NCBI GenBank assembly: GCA_964394085.1
Contig: CAYMWF010000135.1
Location: forward strand, 1 to 9,635
DNA length: 9,635 bases
Direction of reading: 5' to 3'
Source of the DNA: CAYMWF01 sp964394085 [NCBI: uncultured Gemmatimonadota bacterium]
GTDB lineage: Bacteria > GCA-2686955 > CAYMWF01
This document shows positions 1 through 7,061 of this stretch, piece after piece (position 1 is the stretch's first letter; the number at the start of each line of letters is the position of its first letter). A program made the translations under genes and the position numbers. Under the pieces are notes generated by a model. It saw nothing but the letters and a program-made list of their open reading frames with translations. It was not told the origin of the DNA and searched no databases.

Positions 1-2637
1 ATCTCCGTGCTCGAGGGGCTGCTCGACAATTACTGCTACACGGCAAAGGAATCCCCCGACGGACTGATCTGGATCTGCACCTGGAAGGGTGTATCGATCT
101 ACGATCCGGTTACCCTTACGACAGCGCCGCACCCCATACTGACGGGCGAGGCGATCAGGGATGTCCTGTTTTACGAAGACGGCGCCATGGTCGCGACCAG
201 CAGCGGCATCAGGTATATCAGAGGTAACGGAGTATATCCGGTGTATCTGGTGGACGAATCGGTCGATGAGTTGATCGCCGGCGTAGTCAACGAGTTGTAT
301 TTCGATGATGCGACGGGGCTTGTCTGGTTCACGGTCGAGCGGTACGGCGCGCTTTCCGTGGATCTGGTGCAGCTGCTCCGCCTCTGGGAAATGAAGGACA
401 GCGAACTCCAGCGGGAATACGAGCGGATCGGCGATTCCCGCATGAGAGAGAGCCATCCTGAGCTTTACGAGAAGGACGAGACGCTCAAATCCGACTGGCT
501 CAAGCATTCCCTGTTCATTCTTGACGGGCCCGAATTTCGACGGGCGGCGCTGGTCGGGCTGGTGACGCGGTATCGATGTGCCGAGGAATATGGTGAACGG
601 CGGGTGAAAAGGATCCGGGGCGGTTATCAGGATGAAATCCTTGTTCTTTCGGCAAACCAGCTGTGCAGGCTCGAAAACGGTCGTCTGATACCAGCCCCTG
701 ATTTATATACATACGCTGGAAATCTCGAGGATTTCAGCGTGGAAACCGGGGGTGAGCTGTTCTTGTCCGGCGGGAGCGGCCTGACGATTATCTCTGCGGA
801 TGATACCCTGAACCTTGACAGGAGCACCGGACTGAGCTCGGACGAGATCGTCGAATGGGAAAAAGACCGCCAGGGGATAGTCTGGATCGTTACCGGTGAC
901 GGCATACTTCATAAGCTGGCCAGCCGGGCTCTTCGAATATACGATTCAGATCTGTTTCCCTTGCTCGACGGGATGAAAAAAAGCCTGCCTCTGCCGGATG
1001 GCGGCATTCTGCTCGGCGGCTCCGGCGGCTTGATGGTTTACAGGAACGGCAAGCTCGAAGAGTGCCGCTTTCAACCGGACGAGGAGGATCAGTTCATCGA
1101 CTTCTCCCTCGACAGCAACGGAGACCCTGTAATAGTCACCGAAAAATCGGTAATTCTGCTCCAGGAAAACTCATATACCATACTCGCTGACGACCTCAGG
1201 ACAGATTCCGACAGGGCGGCCCTGACTCTTGATTACGATGGTCTGCTATGGATCGTTGCAGGATGGGAGGTGATGACATGGGATGGGGAAACCTTGAGTC
1301 ACCCGCGGAGCGAAAAAGGAGAAATATATTTCAGCATATTTGCACATTCCGCCCCGGACACCAGCCTTTTTTTCGGAACGTGGCGAGGATTCTACAAACT
1401 GAAAAATAATAAGATGACGAAGTATACGACCGGCGCGATAACTGAATACGAAATGGGTGCGGACAGTCTGACTTTGTTGAGTGAAACAACCTTTGATTCG
1501 GCGCTCTTCGAGGATGAAGTGATCACCTGCGGTGAGATAGGCCCGGATTCGGCTTTCTGGTTCGGAACCTTCGGAGGGGGCCTGATCCGCCTGGACGGTG
1601 ATTCTTTAAGCAATTTCACGATGGAACACGGGTCGGGCTGCAATACATTCATCAATGCCGTCAAACATCCTTCGGGGGAGATATATTTCCTGGGCGACGA
1701 AGGGGCCAGCCTGGTTACATACTCCGGATTGAAATCGCTGCCGGAGCTGTGCGATTTCAACGCCGAGTTTTTCGATCTCGCTGTTTCGGAGAGTGGAGAT
1801 CTTCTCTTCGCAACGTCGAAGGGGTGCCTGATAAGCGGAGCCAGGCGGAGATTCCTGTGCAACCGCAATTACGGATTGAATACCAATAAGGTGACGGGCA
1901 TAGAGAAGGTCGGAACTCGAGAGTATCTGCTGCTTCAGGATAACGGTTTCACAATTCTCGACCTTGATTTGATTCTTGCTCCGAAGAAGAGCAGAATCCC
2001 GCTGGTTCTCAACAGCGTTTCAAGCGGCGGAAAAAACTATCCACTGAGTGAGAGAATCGAACTGGATCGGGGGATGCGGTCCGTTCATCTTGAATTCGCT
2101 CTTAACGACTTCCTGTTCGAACAGGATAACCTCTACTCCTTCAGGTTGACCGGATTGAATGAAGATTTCAGTCCGGCTTCGCCGGCACAGGAGATTTTTT
2201 ACCCCCACCTGCCTCCCGGCGAATATCAGATCGAGGGGATGGCATGGAACGGGAGCGGGGTTCTGACCGAGTTTAAGGGGCCAGTAATCGAATTACCTCC
2301 ATTGCTCCGCGAGACTCAGCTGTTCAAATATTCCGTCCTCGCGGTTATCCTCATGTCCCTGAGCGGGGTTTTTCTGGTGAAAATCCGCAAAACGAGGATC
2401 GCGAACATCCTTCTCAGGGAAGAGGTCGAAGAGACGGGAAGAGAACTGCAGCAGGCAAAAGAAGATGTTTTGGAATTACGAAAACTCATTCCTATCTGTT
2501 CGCACTGCAAGAACGTGAGGAACGATACGGGCTACTGGCAGAAGGTGGAGGACTACCTCTCCGATAGTGCAGAACTGACTTTCACCCACGGGATATGCCC
2601 TGATTGCGTAAGGAAGCTTTATCCTGAATTAGAATAA
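1..2637 (+). CDS. Propeller-type membrane sensor with C-terminal CxxC/HGxCxxC module (5' partial)
   Basis: The reading frame is open to base 1, so the N-terminus lies outside the window; residues are counted from the GTG at 7. Residues about 10-655 hold propeller-like repeats with 'DG-IW--T--G---Y' patterns (e.g. residues 18-32, 289-300, 411-425, 514-530), as in the Reg_prop family of two-component sensors. A charged stretch at about 120-205 does not fit the repeat. Residues about 664-762 resemble the Y_Y_Y domain that usually follows such propellers. One membrane helix spans about 774-791, then a short coiled coil (about 797-826). The C-terminus has C831-x2-C834 and HG-I-C864-x2-C867 ending in KLYPELE, a cysteine module of unknown function that I know from the ends of many PAS and receiver proteins. 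There is no HisKA, HATPase, GGDEF or DNA-binding domain. Inference: a periplasmic ligand sensor signalling through the cysteine module. It converges with the lipoprotein gene. Confidence 0.85.
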   Translation: MSVLEGLLDNYCYTAKESPDGLIWICTWKGVSIYDPVTLTTAPHPILTGEAIRDVLFYEDGAMVATSSGIRYIRGNGVYPVYLVDESVDELIAGVVNELYFDDATGLVWFTVERYGALSVDLVQLLRLWEMKDSELQREYERIGDSRMRESHPELYEKDETLKSDWLKHSLFILDGPEFRRAALVGLVTRYRCAEEYGERRVKRIRGGYQDEILVLSANQLCRLENGRLIPAPDLYTYAGNLEDFSVETGGELFLSGGSGLTIISADDTLNLDRSTGLSSDEIVEWEKDRQGIVWIVTGDGILHKLASRALRIYDSDLFPLLDGMKKSLPLPDGGILLGGSGGLMVYRNGKLEECRFQPDEEDQFIDFSLDSNGDPVIVTEKSVILLQENSYTILADDLRTDSDRAALTLDYDGLLWIVAGWEVMTWDGETLSHPRSEKGEIYFSIFAHSAPDTSLFFGTWRGFYKLKNNKMTKYTTGAITEYEMGADSLTLLSETTFDSALFEDEVITCGEIGPDSAFWFGTFGGGLIRLDGDSLSNFTMEHGSGCNTFINAVKHPSGEIYFLGDEGASLVTYSGLKSLPELCDFNAEFFDLAVSESGDLLFATSKGCLISGARRRFLCNRNYGLNTNKVTGIEKVGTREYLLLQDNGFTILDLDLILAPKKSRIPLVLNSVSSGGKNYPLSERIELDRGMRSVHLEFALNDFLFEQDNLYSFRLTGLNEDFSPASPAQEIFYPHLPPGEYQIEGMAWNGSGVLTEFKGPVIELPPLLRETQLFKYSVLAVILMSLSGVFLVKIRKTRIANILLREEVEETGRELQQAKEDVLELRKLIPICSHCKNVRNDTGYWQKVEDYLSDSAELTFTHGICPDCVRKLYPELE

Positions 2638-2647
2638 CAGCTTATTC
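2632..2647. repeat. Small AT-rich inverted repeat between convergent genes
   Basis: GAATAA-CAGC-TTATTC is a perfect 6-bp dyad that includes the stop codon of the sensor gene and lies 10 bp from the stop codon of the convergent lipoprotein gene. It could act as a weak bidirectional terminator, but it has no GC core and no T-tract on either side, so this is only suggestive. Confidence 0.35.
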
Positions 2648-2657
2648 GTTGAAGATT

Positions 2658-3962
2658 TCATCCGATCGGCAGGTCTCCGCCGTCGGGGTCCGGATCCGGC
2701 ACGTCGGAGCCATCTGTTTTAATGAGCCAGGCATCATATTTGCCGGCGCCGAAGGAGTCGGTGTATCCCGAGATGATGAATCCCCCGTCCAGTGTTGTTT
2801 GAACGGAACATCCGCGATCGAACCTGCCTCCGCCGAAGGTGCGGTCCCAGAGAACCGCTCCGGAACCACTGAAACCGATGAGCCATATATCGTCGAAACC
2901 TTCACCGTACGATCCCGTGTAACCGGCTACGACATACCCGCCTATTCCGTCAAGCGCCACTGAGGAACCGACATCGTCTCCACTGCCGCCGCAAGTCCGC
3001 GAAAACAATTCGTTTCCGGTCGAATCGACATGGAGGAGCCAGACATTTTCACCGCCGTCTTCAAATGAATCGCTGCTTCCCGCGATCAGGAATCCGCCGT
3101 TCGGGGAGGTCTCCATGGCCATCCCGAAATCCCAGCCTCTTCCCCCGTAAACCTGCGACCATTCCAGATCGCCGGCGCCGCTTACTACCACGAGCCATGC
3201 ATCACTGTTTCCCGAACCGAACGATTCGGTGCTCCCTGCTGCGGCGAAACCGCCTTCTTCCCTTTCCTGGACCGCCGCTCCGACATCAGCGCCGCCCCCG
3301 CCGAATACCCTCGACCAGGCGGTGTCGCCTTCGGCGTCTGTTCTCAGAATCCACATATCGCTGGAGCCGGAACCGAACGACTCGGTATATCCCGTTATTA
3401 TGTACCCCCCGTCAGAGGTCTGGCGAACCTCGCTGCCGGAATCCTGCAGGGGCCCCCCGAAGGTGCGGCTCCATTCTTCGAAACCGGCTTGATTCACCTT
3501 GACGAGCCACAGATCTTTAAGGCCGGAACCATAAGACATGGTTGAACCGGTAATGATGAATCCTCCGTCCGATGTCTGCCTTACGTCATTACCGGTATCG
3601 AGCTCCAGACCTCCCAGGTAAAGATGCCATTCTTCCTCTCCGTCCTGCCCGAGCTTCAGCAGCCATAGATCCCTGGAGCCCGAACCCGAAGAGTCGGATC
3701 CTCCGACAAGGATGAATCCGCCGTCGCTGGTCTGCGTAACGCTGTACCCGAAATCGGCGCAGTCACCGCCGAAGGTTCTACTGAATTTATGAATCGGAAT
3801 TTCTTCGGGAATGAACGGGTCGGCGGCCCGGCATCCTGTAAACAAAACAGAAAATATCACCGCCAGACATAGCAGCAATCGGTTGTTGTTTCTCTCAAAG
3901 CAGGATTCACGGAACAGGCGATCGAATTTCTCCGCGATTGTTGTCGGTAAAGTTCTTTTCAA
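2658..3962 (-). CDS. Lipoprotein with seven 52-residue propeller repeats
   Basis: The protein has 434 residues. A TTG start at 3962 is chosen because GGGAGG (minus strand) lies 10 nt upstream and no in-frame ATG precedes the signal peptide. Residues 28-43 form a hydrophobic helix ending in FTGC, a lipobox-like site with Cys44 as the lipidated residue. Seven repeats follow at residues 67, 119, 171, 223, 275, 327 and 379, each exactly 52 long. The pattern is D-G-S-V-QTSDGGFI--G-T-SFGSG--D-WL-K-D--G---WSRTFGG. The last repeat lacks its final strand, while FSRTFGG occurs at 60-66 before the first repeat; together these complete seven blades. This matches repeat proteins of environmental bacteria usually annotated as hypothetical or propeller-like. 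The role is unknown; inference is a surface or periplasmic scaffold or binding protein. The C-terminus is an acidic Asp-Pro tail. It converges with the sensor gene. Confidence 0.88.
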   Translation of the reverse strand: MKRTLPTTIAEKFDRLFRESCFERNNNRLLLCLAVIFSVLFTGCRAADPFIPEEIPIHKFSRTFGGDCADFGYSVTQTSDGGFILVGGSDSSGSGSRDLWLLKLGQDGEEEWHLYLGGLELDTGNDVRQTSDGGFIITGSTMSYGSGLKDLWLVKVNQAGFEEWSRTFGGPLQDSGSEVRQTSDGGYIITGYTESFGSGSSDMWILRTDAEGDTAWSRVFGGGGADVGAAVQEREEGGFAAAGSTESFGSGNSDAWLVVVSGAGDLEWSQVYGGRGWDFGMAMETSPNGGFLIAGSSDSFEDGGENVWLLHVDSTGNELFSRTCGGSGDDVGSSVALDGIGGYVVAGYTGSYGEGFDDIWLIGFSGSGAVLWDRTFGGGRFDRGCSVQTTLDGGFIISGYTDSFGAGKYDAWLIKTDGSDVPDPDPDGGDLPIG

Positions 3963-4020
3963 ATGTCAAAAACCTCCCGTAATAAAAAAGCCGCGGGAGT
4001 GGGTATGCCCGGTAAGGAGC

Positions 4021-4042
4021 GGCGTTCACCAATTATAACGCC
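4021..4042. repeat. Dyad GGCGTT-N10-AACGCC spanning a candidate -10 box
   Basis: A perfect 6-bp inverted repeat with a 10-bp centre brackets the minus-strand TATAAT at 4032-4037. This geometry suits a dimeric repressor covering the promoter of the lipoprotein gene, or a short RNA hairpin in its leader. Only the symmetry is seen; the binding role is inference. Confidence 0.35.
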
Positions 4043-4063
4043 ATTATCCCGCTGTTTCATCAA
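4032..4063 (-). promoter_or_regulatory. Candidate promoter of the lipoprotein gene
   Basis: On the minus strand a perfect -10 hexamer TATAAT lies at 4032-4037, about 70 bp upstream of the TTG start. The best -35 match, TTGATG at 4058-4063, is 20 bp away, which is longer than the preferred 17 bp, so only the -10 is convincing. Confidence 0.35.
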
Positions 4064-4070
4064 AATCCGG

Positions 4071-4102
4071 GTTGTCGCGGATAAATCGAGTCCCTCGACA
4101 AC
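4071..4102. repeat. Overlapping inverted repeats in the divergent intergenic region
   Basis: GTTGTCG (4071-4077) pairs with CGACAAC (4096-4102). A second dyad, TCGAG-TCC-CTCGA (4086-4098), shares bases with the right arm, so the two could only form alternatively. It sits in the 268-bp gap (3963-4230) between the lipoprotein and arsenate reductase genes. No function can be assigned; an operator or an untranslated-leader hairpin are both possible. Confidence 0.4.
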
Positions 4103-4149
4103 GTATCGCCTGAGCGAGATACTTTGGCCGATATCCATCAACATTTATC

Positions 4150-4177
4150 TTGACGATATGTATTTTAAAGTGAAAAT
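4150..4177 (+). promoter_or_regulatory. Candidate promoter of the arsenate reductase gene
   Basis: TTGACG (4150-4155) is followed after 16 bp by GAAAAT (4172-4177), matching the sigma-70 hexamers at 5 of 6 and 4 of 6 positions. It lies about 53 bp upstream of the ATG at 4231, in AT-rich sequence. It is a moderate match only. Confidence 0.4.
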
Positions 4178-4230
4178 CATTCCGGAGTCACGTAGAGAGC
4201 ATCTGATTATTGATAAGCGGGAATCGAACG

Positions 4231-4716
4231 ATGGCTAGAATACTTCCGTTCAGCATATTGTTTCTGTGTACGGGTAATACCTGCAGAAGCCAGATGGCTG
4301 AAGGGTGGGTGAGGAAACTGAACCCTGGCCTGCTCGCTCCTCATTCCGCCGGAACGAGGCCCGGCAGCATTGATCCGCGGGTGATCAGGGTTATGGCGGA
4401 AGCCGGTGTGGATATCTCGAAACAGCGCCCTGAAAACCTGGAGCGTTATACCGGAAAGAAATTCGATTTTGTGGTAACTATATGTAACGACGCCCTCAAA
4501 ACCTGTCCGCATTTCCCCGGTCCGGCGATCAGGTTCCACAGGAGTTTCGATGATCCGCCGAAAATCGCCGCCGCCGTATCCGACGAGGAAATGGCCCTGG
4601 CTTCTTATCGTCGGGTCCGTGACGAGATCAAGGATTATGTAGTATCCCTGCAGAGGAGCATTACCGTTCTCATAAATGCGGGATTGGATGGTCTTCTGGT
4701 ATTCAGAGACGACTGA
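4231..4716 (+). CDS. arsC: Arsenate reductase, thioredoxin-linked (LMW phosphatase fold)
   Basis: This small cytoplasmic enzyme of 161 residues would reduce arsenate to arsenite through a triple-cysteine relay. The N-terminal P-loop reads C13-TGNTC-R19 followed by SQMAEG, the CX5R active site of the low-molecular-weight phosphatase/ArsC family. Cys85 and Cys92, seven residues apart in VVTICNDALKTCP, match the redox pair of thioredoxin-coupled ArsC (Cys82/Cys89 in S. aureus) and argue against a plain tyrosine phosphatase. The FDDP at 106-109 supplies the general acid. The ATG at 4231 is preferred because the protein then begins just before the first strand; a TTG at 4210 would add seven residues, and neither has a strong ribosome binding site. 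No arsR, efflux pump or other ars gene is in the window, so it stands alone before a sensor kinase. The name rests on motifs only. Confidence 0.87.
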   Translation: MARILPFSILFLCTGNTCRSQMAEGWVRKLNPGLLAPHSAGTRPGSIDPRVIRVMAEAGVDISKQRPENLERYTGKKFDFVVTICNDALKTCPHFPGPAIRFHRSFDDPPKIAAAVSDEEMALASYRRVRDEIKDYVVSLQRSITVLINAGLDGLLVFRDD

Positions 4717-4731
4717 CTTGCCGGTGGAAAT

Positions 4732-4759
4732 GGGTTTTGATCGAGCGAGACTAAAACCC
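4732..4759. repeat. Inverted repeat GGGTTTT/AAAACCC after arsC
   Basis: GGGTTTT (4732-4738) is perfectly complementary to AAAACCC (4753-4759) across a 14-nt loop, starting 16 nt after the arsC stop. There is no T-tract after it on the plus strand, so it is not a canonical intrinsic terminator; it may still end or protect the arsC transcript, or be an operator. Confidence 0.4.
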
Positions 4760-4796
4760 CCGGCCGTTTCAGCCGAAATATAAAATAGGATAAAAA

Positions 4797-4832
4797 ATGG
4801 AACGGCAAGCCGTACTGGATGTGCGGCTGTAA
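4797..4832 (+). other. Possible 11-codon mini-ORF in the leader of the hybrid kinase
   Basis: ATG at 4797, seven bases after an AGGA, opens an 11-codon frame (MERQAVLDVRL) ending with TAA at 4832. It lies in the 208-bp gap before the kinase, among GCCG/CGGC-rich dyads (4802-4813 and 4809-4828). It might be a leader peptide or just chance; there is no homology evidence. Confidence 0.2.
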
Positions 4833-4844
4833 TGAAGTCAGGAT

Positions 4845-4866
4845 AGACAATCTGAAGATATTGTCT
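4845..4866. repeat. Hairpin AGACAAT/ATTGTCT upstream of the hybrid kinase
   Basis: A perfect 7-bp stem, AGACAAT (4845-4851) with ATTGTCT (4860-4866), has an 8-nt loop and lies 58 bp before the kinase start. The few T residues that follow (TTTACA, 4865-4870 area) are too short for a confident terminator. It may be an operator or a leader hairpin. Confidence 0.4.
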
Positions 4867-4924
4867 TTACAACTCGGAGAACCGCTGAAAGGTTTCCCGC
4901 AGTTGGCCGGCAGGTGAACTCGAA

Positions 4925-7009
4925 ATGAATCAATACCGGTATAACATGGATACCGACGATCCAGACCGACGGATGAAGACCGACAGCCTGAACGCCGAGC
5001 CGGCCTCAGCCTTGCTTGACAATGATCCCGCCGAAAGTTCCGCTACTCCACCAGAACTGATTCTCTCCGTTTTCGAAAATTCTGTGCATCCGGTGTTCCT
5101 GTTGGATCGTAAAGGCAGGATACTCTTCTGCAACCCGGCTGCAGCGGATTTCCTCGATATCGCAGAAGATGCCGATACCGGCTTGAATTTGCAGGATTTT
5201 CTCGAACCGGAGGATTCAGGACTCTCCGGGGGGGGAGAGGAATTCTGGATCGACAGGGATTGTTCAGCGGAGCTGAGGTTTCGGATCAACGGGTTCTTAA
5301 AATACCTGGAAATGAATATTACCGTCGGCAGCTGGTCCGGAGAAGATACGATAATCGGTATCGGTTACGATATAACCGACAGGAAGCGGGTGGAGGCGGA
5401 TCTTCTTGAATCGAAGGAGCGGTATGCGAGCATCGTCGAGAATATCACCATCGGCATTTCCCTCCTCTCTCCGGATATGCGTATCCTCGACATGAACAGG
5501 CGGATGCGGGAATGGTTCCCCAAGGTCGACGTCGATGCGCATCCGGTATGTTACAAATCTTTTTACGACCGATTACAGGATGATGTCTGCGATTACTGCC
5601 CGGCCGCGAAGACCCTCCAGACGGGAGAGGTCCACGATGTAGAGGTTACAAGCGGAACCGGGAAGGAGCGGCGAAATTATTATATCCGGTCATCTCCGGT
5701 TTTCGATCAGTACGGCAATGTTACGGCTGTCGTAGAAATGGTGGAAGACATTACGGAAAGAAAACAGATGACGGCCAGCCTGGCTCAAACCGACAGGATG
5801 GCGGGAATCGGTCTTCTTGCCGCCGGTGTCGTCCATGAGATCAATAACCCGCTGATGTACGTTCTGTATACGCTTGAAAAGCTCGCGAGGGATCTCCCGC
5901 CGGTTGGTGAAGCGATCGGGGAACTTTTAGATCAGGATAGAAATTCCCGGCGGTTGAAAAAAGAAAAAAAAGGGCTGAGTTCGAAAAATGCGCGAATCGA
6001 TCCTGAGAAATTTGTCGAACTGGCGAAACGGACCGAGAATGCCAGGGAAGGAGCCACCAGGATCCGCAAGATAGTGCGTGATCTGAAGACATTCTCCAGG
6101 GTCGAAGAAGACAGGCTTGTTCCTGTCAGTCTCCACGACATTATCGAAGGCGCGCTCAACATGGCCTTCAACGAGATAAAATATCGTGCGAGGATTATCA
6201 AGGATTATGGACGGATTCCGGTGATTCGCGCAAATGACGGCAGGCTGGCCCAGGTGTTCCTCAACCTGCTCGTAAATGCAGCCCATGCCATAGACGAAGG
6301 AGCGGTTGACCAGAACGAGATCAGGATCAAGACGTCCACCCGCGACAAAAACGCCGTGATCGAGATAAGCGACACCGGCTGCGGCATCAAGCAGGATGAT
6401 CTGGAAAATATCTTCGAACCATTTTTCAGCACGAAAGAGATCGGCGTCGGCTCAGGACTGGGACTCTCGATATGTCAAAACATTATTGTCGGTATCGGCG
6501 GTTCTATCGACATCGAGAGCACTGTAGGCGAGGGCAGCACTTTCACCGTTGAAATCCCCGCCAGACAGGGAGTTCCCGCGCAGGATTCCACAGAAGCGGA
6601 TGATCCGGTGAATTTCGATGAGCCTGCAGTCAGGGGCAGGGTACTGATAGTGGAAGACGAGCCCCATATCCTCGGTATTCTTACGAGGGTTCTGGGTGAC
6701 GATCATGAAATAATTCAAGCATCCTCGGGCAGCGAAGCCCAGCGTATTATCGGAGAGGGTGAAATTCCCGACGTGATTGTGTGCGATTTGATGATGCCCC
6801 AGATAACGGGGATGGATCTATACGGATGGATACTCTCGTTAAATCCCTCCCTCGCATCGAAAATGATATTTATCACGGGCGGGGCATTCACGCCCAAGGC
6901 TAAAAAATTCATCAATGAGGTCGATAACCTTCACCTGGAAAAACCGATCGATTTGAAAAATCTGCGAAAGGTGATCCGGGAGCAGGTTATCGCGTCGAAA
7001 AGCAGGTAG
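4925..7009 (+). CDS. Hybrid sensor histidine kinase PAS-PAS-HisKA-HATPase-REC
   Basis: The 694-residue protein has no membrane segment, so it is probably a cytoplasmic sensor. PAS1 spans about 45-152 and PAS2 about 165-280, each ending in a DITDRK/DITERK-type junction. PAS2 holds a cysteine cluster, H206-PV-C209 then C222-DY-C225-P, suggesting a metal, haem or redox signal (inference). HisKA has His304 in VVHEINNP and runs to DLKTFSR (386-392), with a basic linker near 340-350. The HATPase domain shows the N box (N447, N451), DTGCG (483-487), FEPFFST (497-503) and GSGLGL (509-514). The C-terminal receiver has acidic pocket E577/D578, phosphoacceptor D621, T651 and K673. A hybrid of this type should pass phosphate to its own receiver and on to an unseen partner; no separate response regulator or phosphotransfer gene is nearby. 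AGGTGA 8 nt upstream supports the ATG at 4925. It converges with the moaD-like gene after 52 bp. Confidence 0.93.
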   Translation: MNQYRYNMDTDDPDRRMKTDSLNAEPASALLDNDPAESSATPPELILSVFENSVHPVFLLDRKGRILFCNPAAADFLDIAEDADTGLNLQDFLEPEDSGLSGGGEEFWIDRDCSAELRFRINGFLKYLEMNITVGSWSGEDTIIGIGYDITDRKRVEADLLESKERYASIVENITIGISLLSPDMRILDMNRRMREWFPKVDVDAHPVCYKSFYDRLQDDVCDYCPAAKTLQTGEVHDVEVTSGTGKERRNYYIRSSPVFDQYGNVTAVVEMVEDITERKQMTASLAQTDRMAGIGLLAAGVVHEINNPLMYVLYTLEKLARDLPPVGEAIGELLDQDRNSRRLKKEKKGLSSKNARIDPEKFVELAKRTENAREGATRIRKIVRDLKTFSRVEEDRLVPVSLHDIIEGALNMAFNEIKYRARIIKDYGRIPVIRANDGRLAQVFLNLLVNAAHAIDEGAVDQNEIRIKTSTRDKNAVIEISDTGCGIKQDDLENIFEPFFSTKEIGVGSGLGLSICQNIIVGIGGSIDIESTVGEGSTFTVEIPARQGVPAQDSTEADDPVNFDEPAVRGRVLIVEDEPHILGILTRVLGDDHEIIQASSGSEAQRIIGEGEIPDVIVCDLMMPQITGMDLYGWILSLNPSLASKMIFITGGAFTPKAKKFINEVDNLHLEKPIDLKNLRKVIREQVIASKSR

Positions 7010-7061
7010 TGCTGTCAACTCCGGGCAGTGAAGTCTTTGCATACCCCACCAGCTCCAGAAA

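Noticed and set aside
7-9. GTG at 7 as the true start of the sensor gene
   Set aside because: The frame is open to base 1, no ribosome site can be seen, and the first propeller repeat would be cut; the gene most likely begins upstream of the window.
3065-3502. Plus-strand reading frames of 145 and 87 residues opposite the lipoprotein gene
   Set aside because: They are antisense shadows of the 156-bp repeats; the Arg/Pro/Ser-rich translation has no domain pattern and no ribosome site.
2697-3788. 156-bp periodicity as a DNA tandem repeat or CRISPR-like array
   Set aside because: The period is an exact multiple of three, the units are diverged at DNA level, and they code for protein blades; there are no conserved identical repeats with unique spacers.
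3963-4238. Plus-strand 91-residue frame in the divergent intergenic region
   Set aside because: It starts within the lipoprotein leader, contains the candidate promoters and dyads, overlaps arsC out of frame and has a translation without recognisable features.
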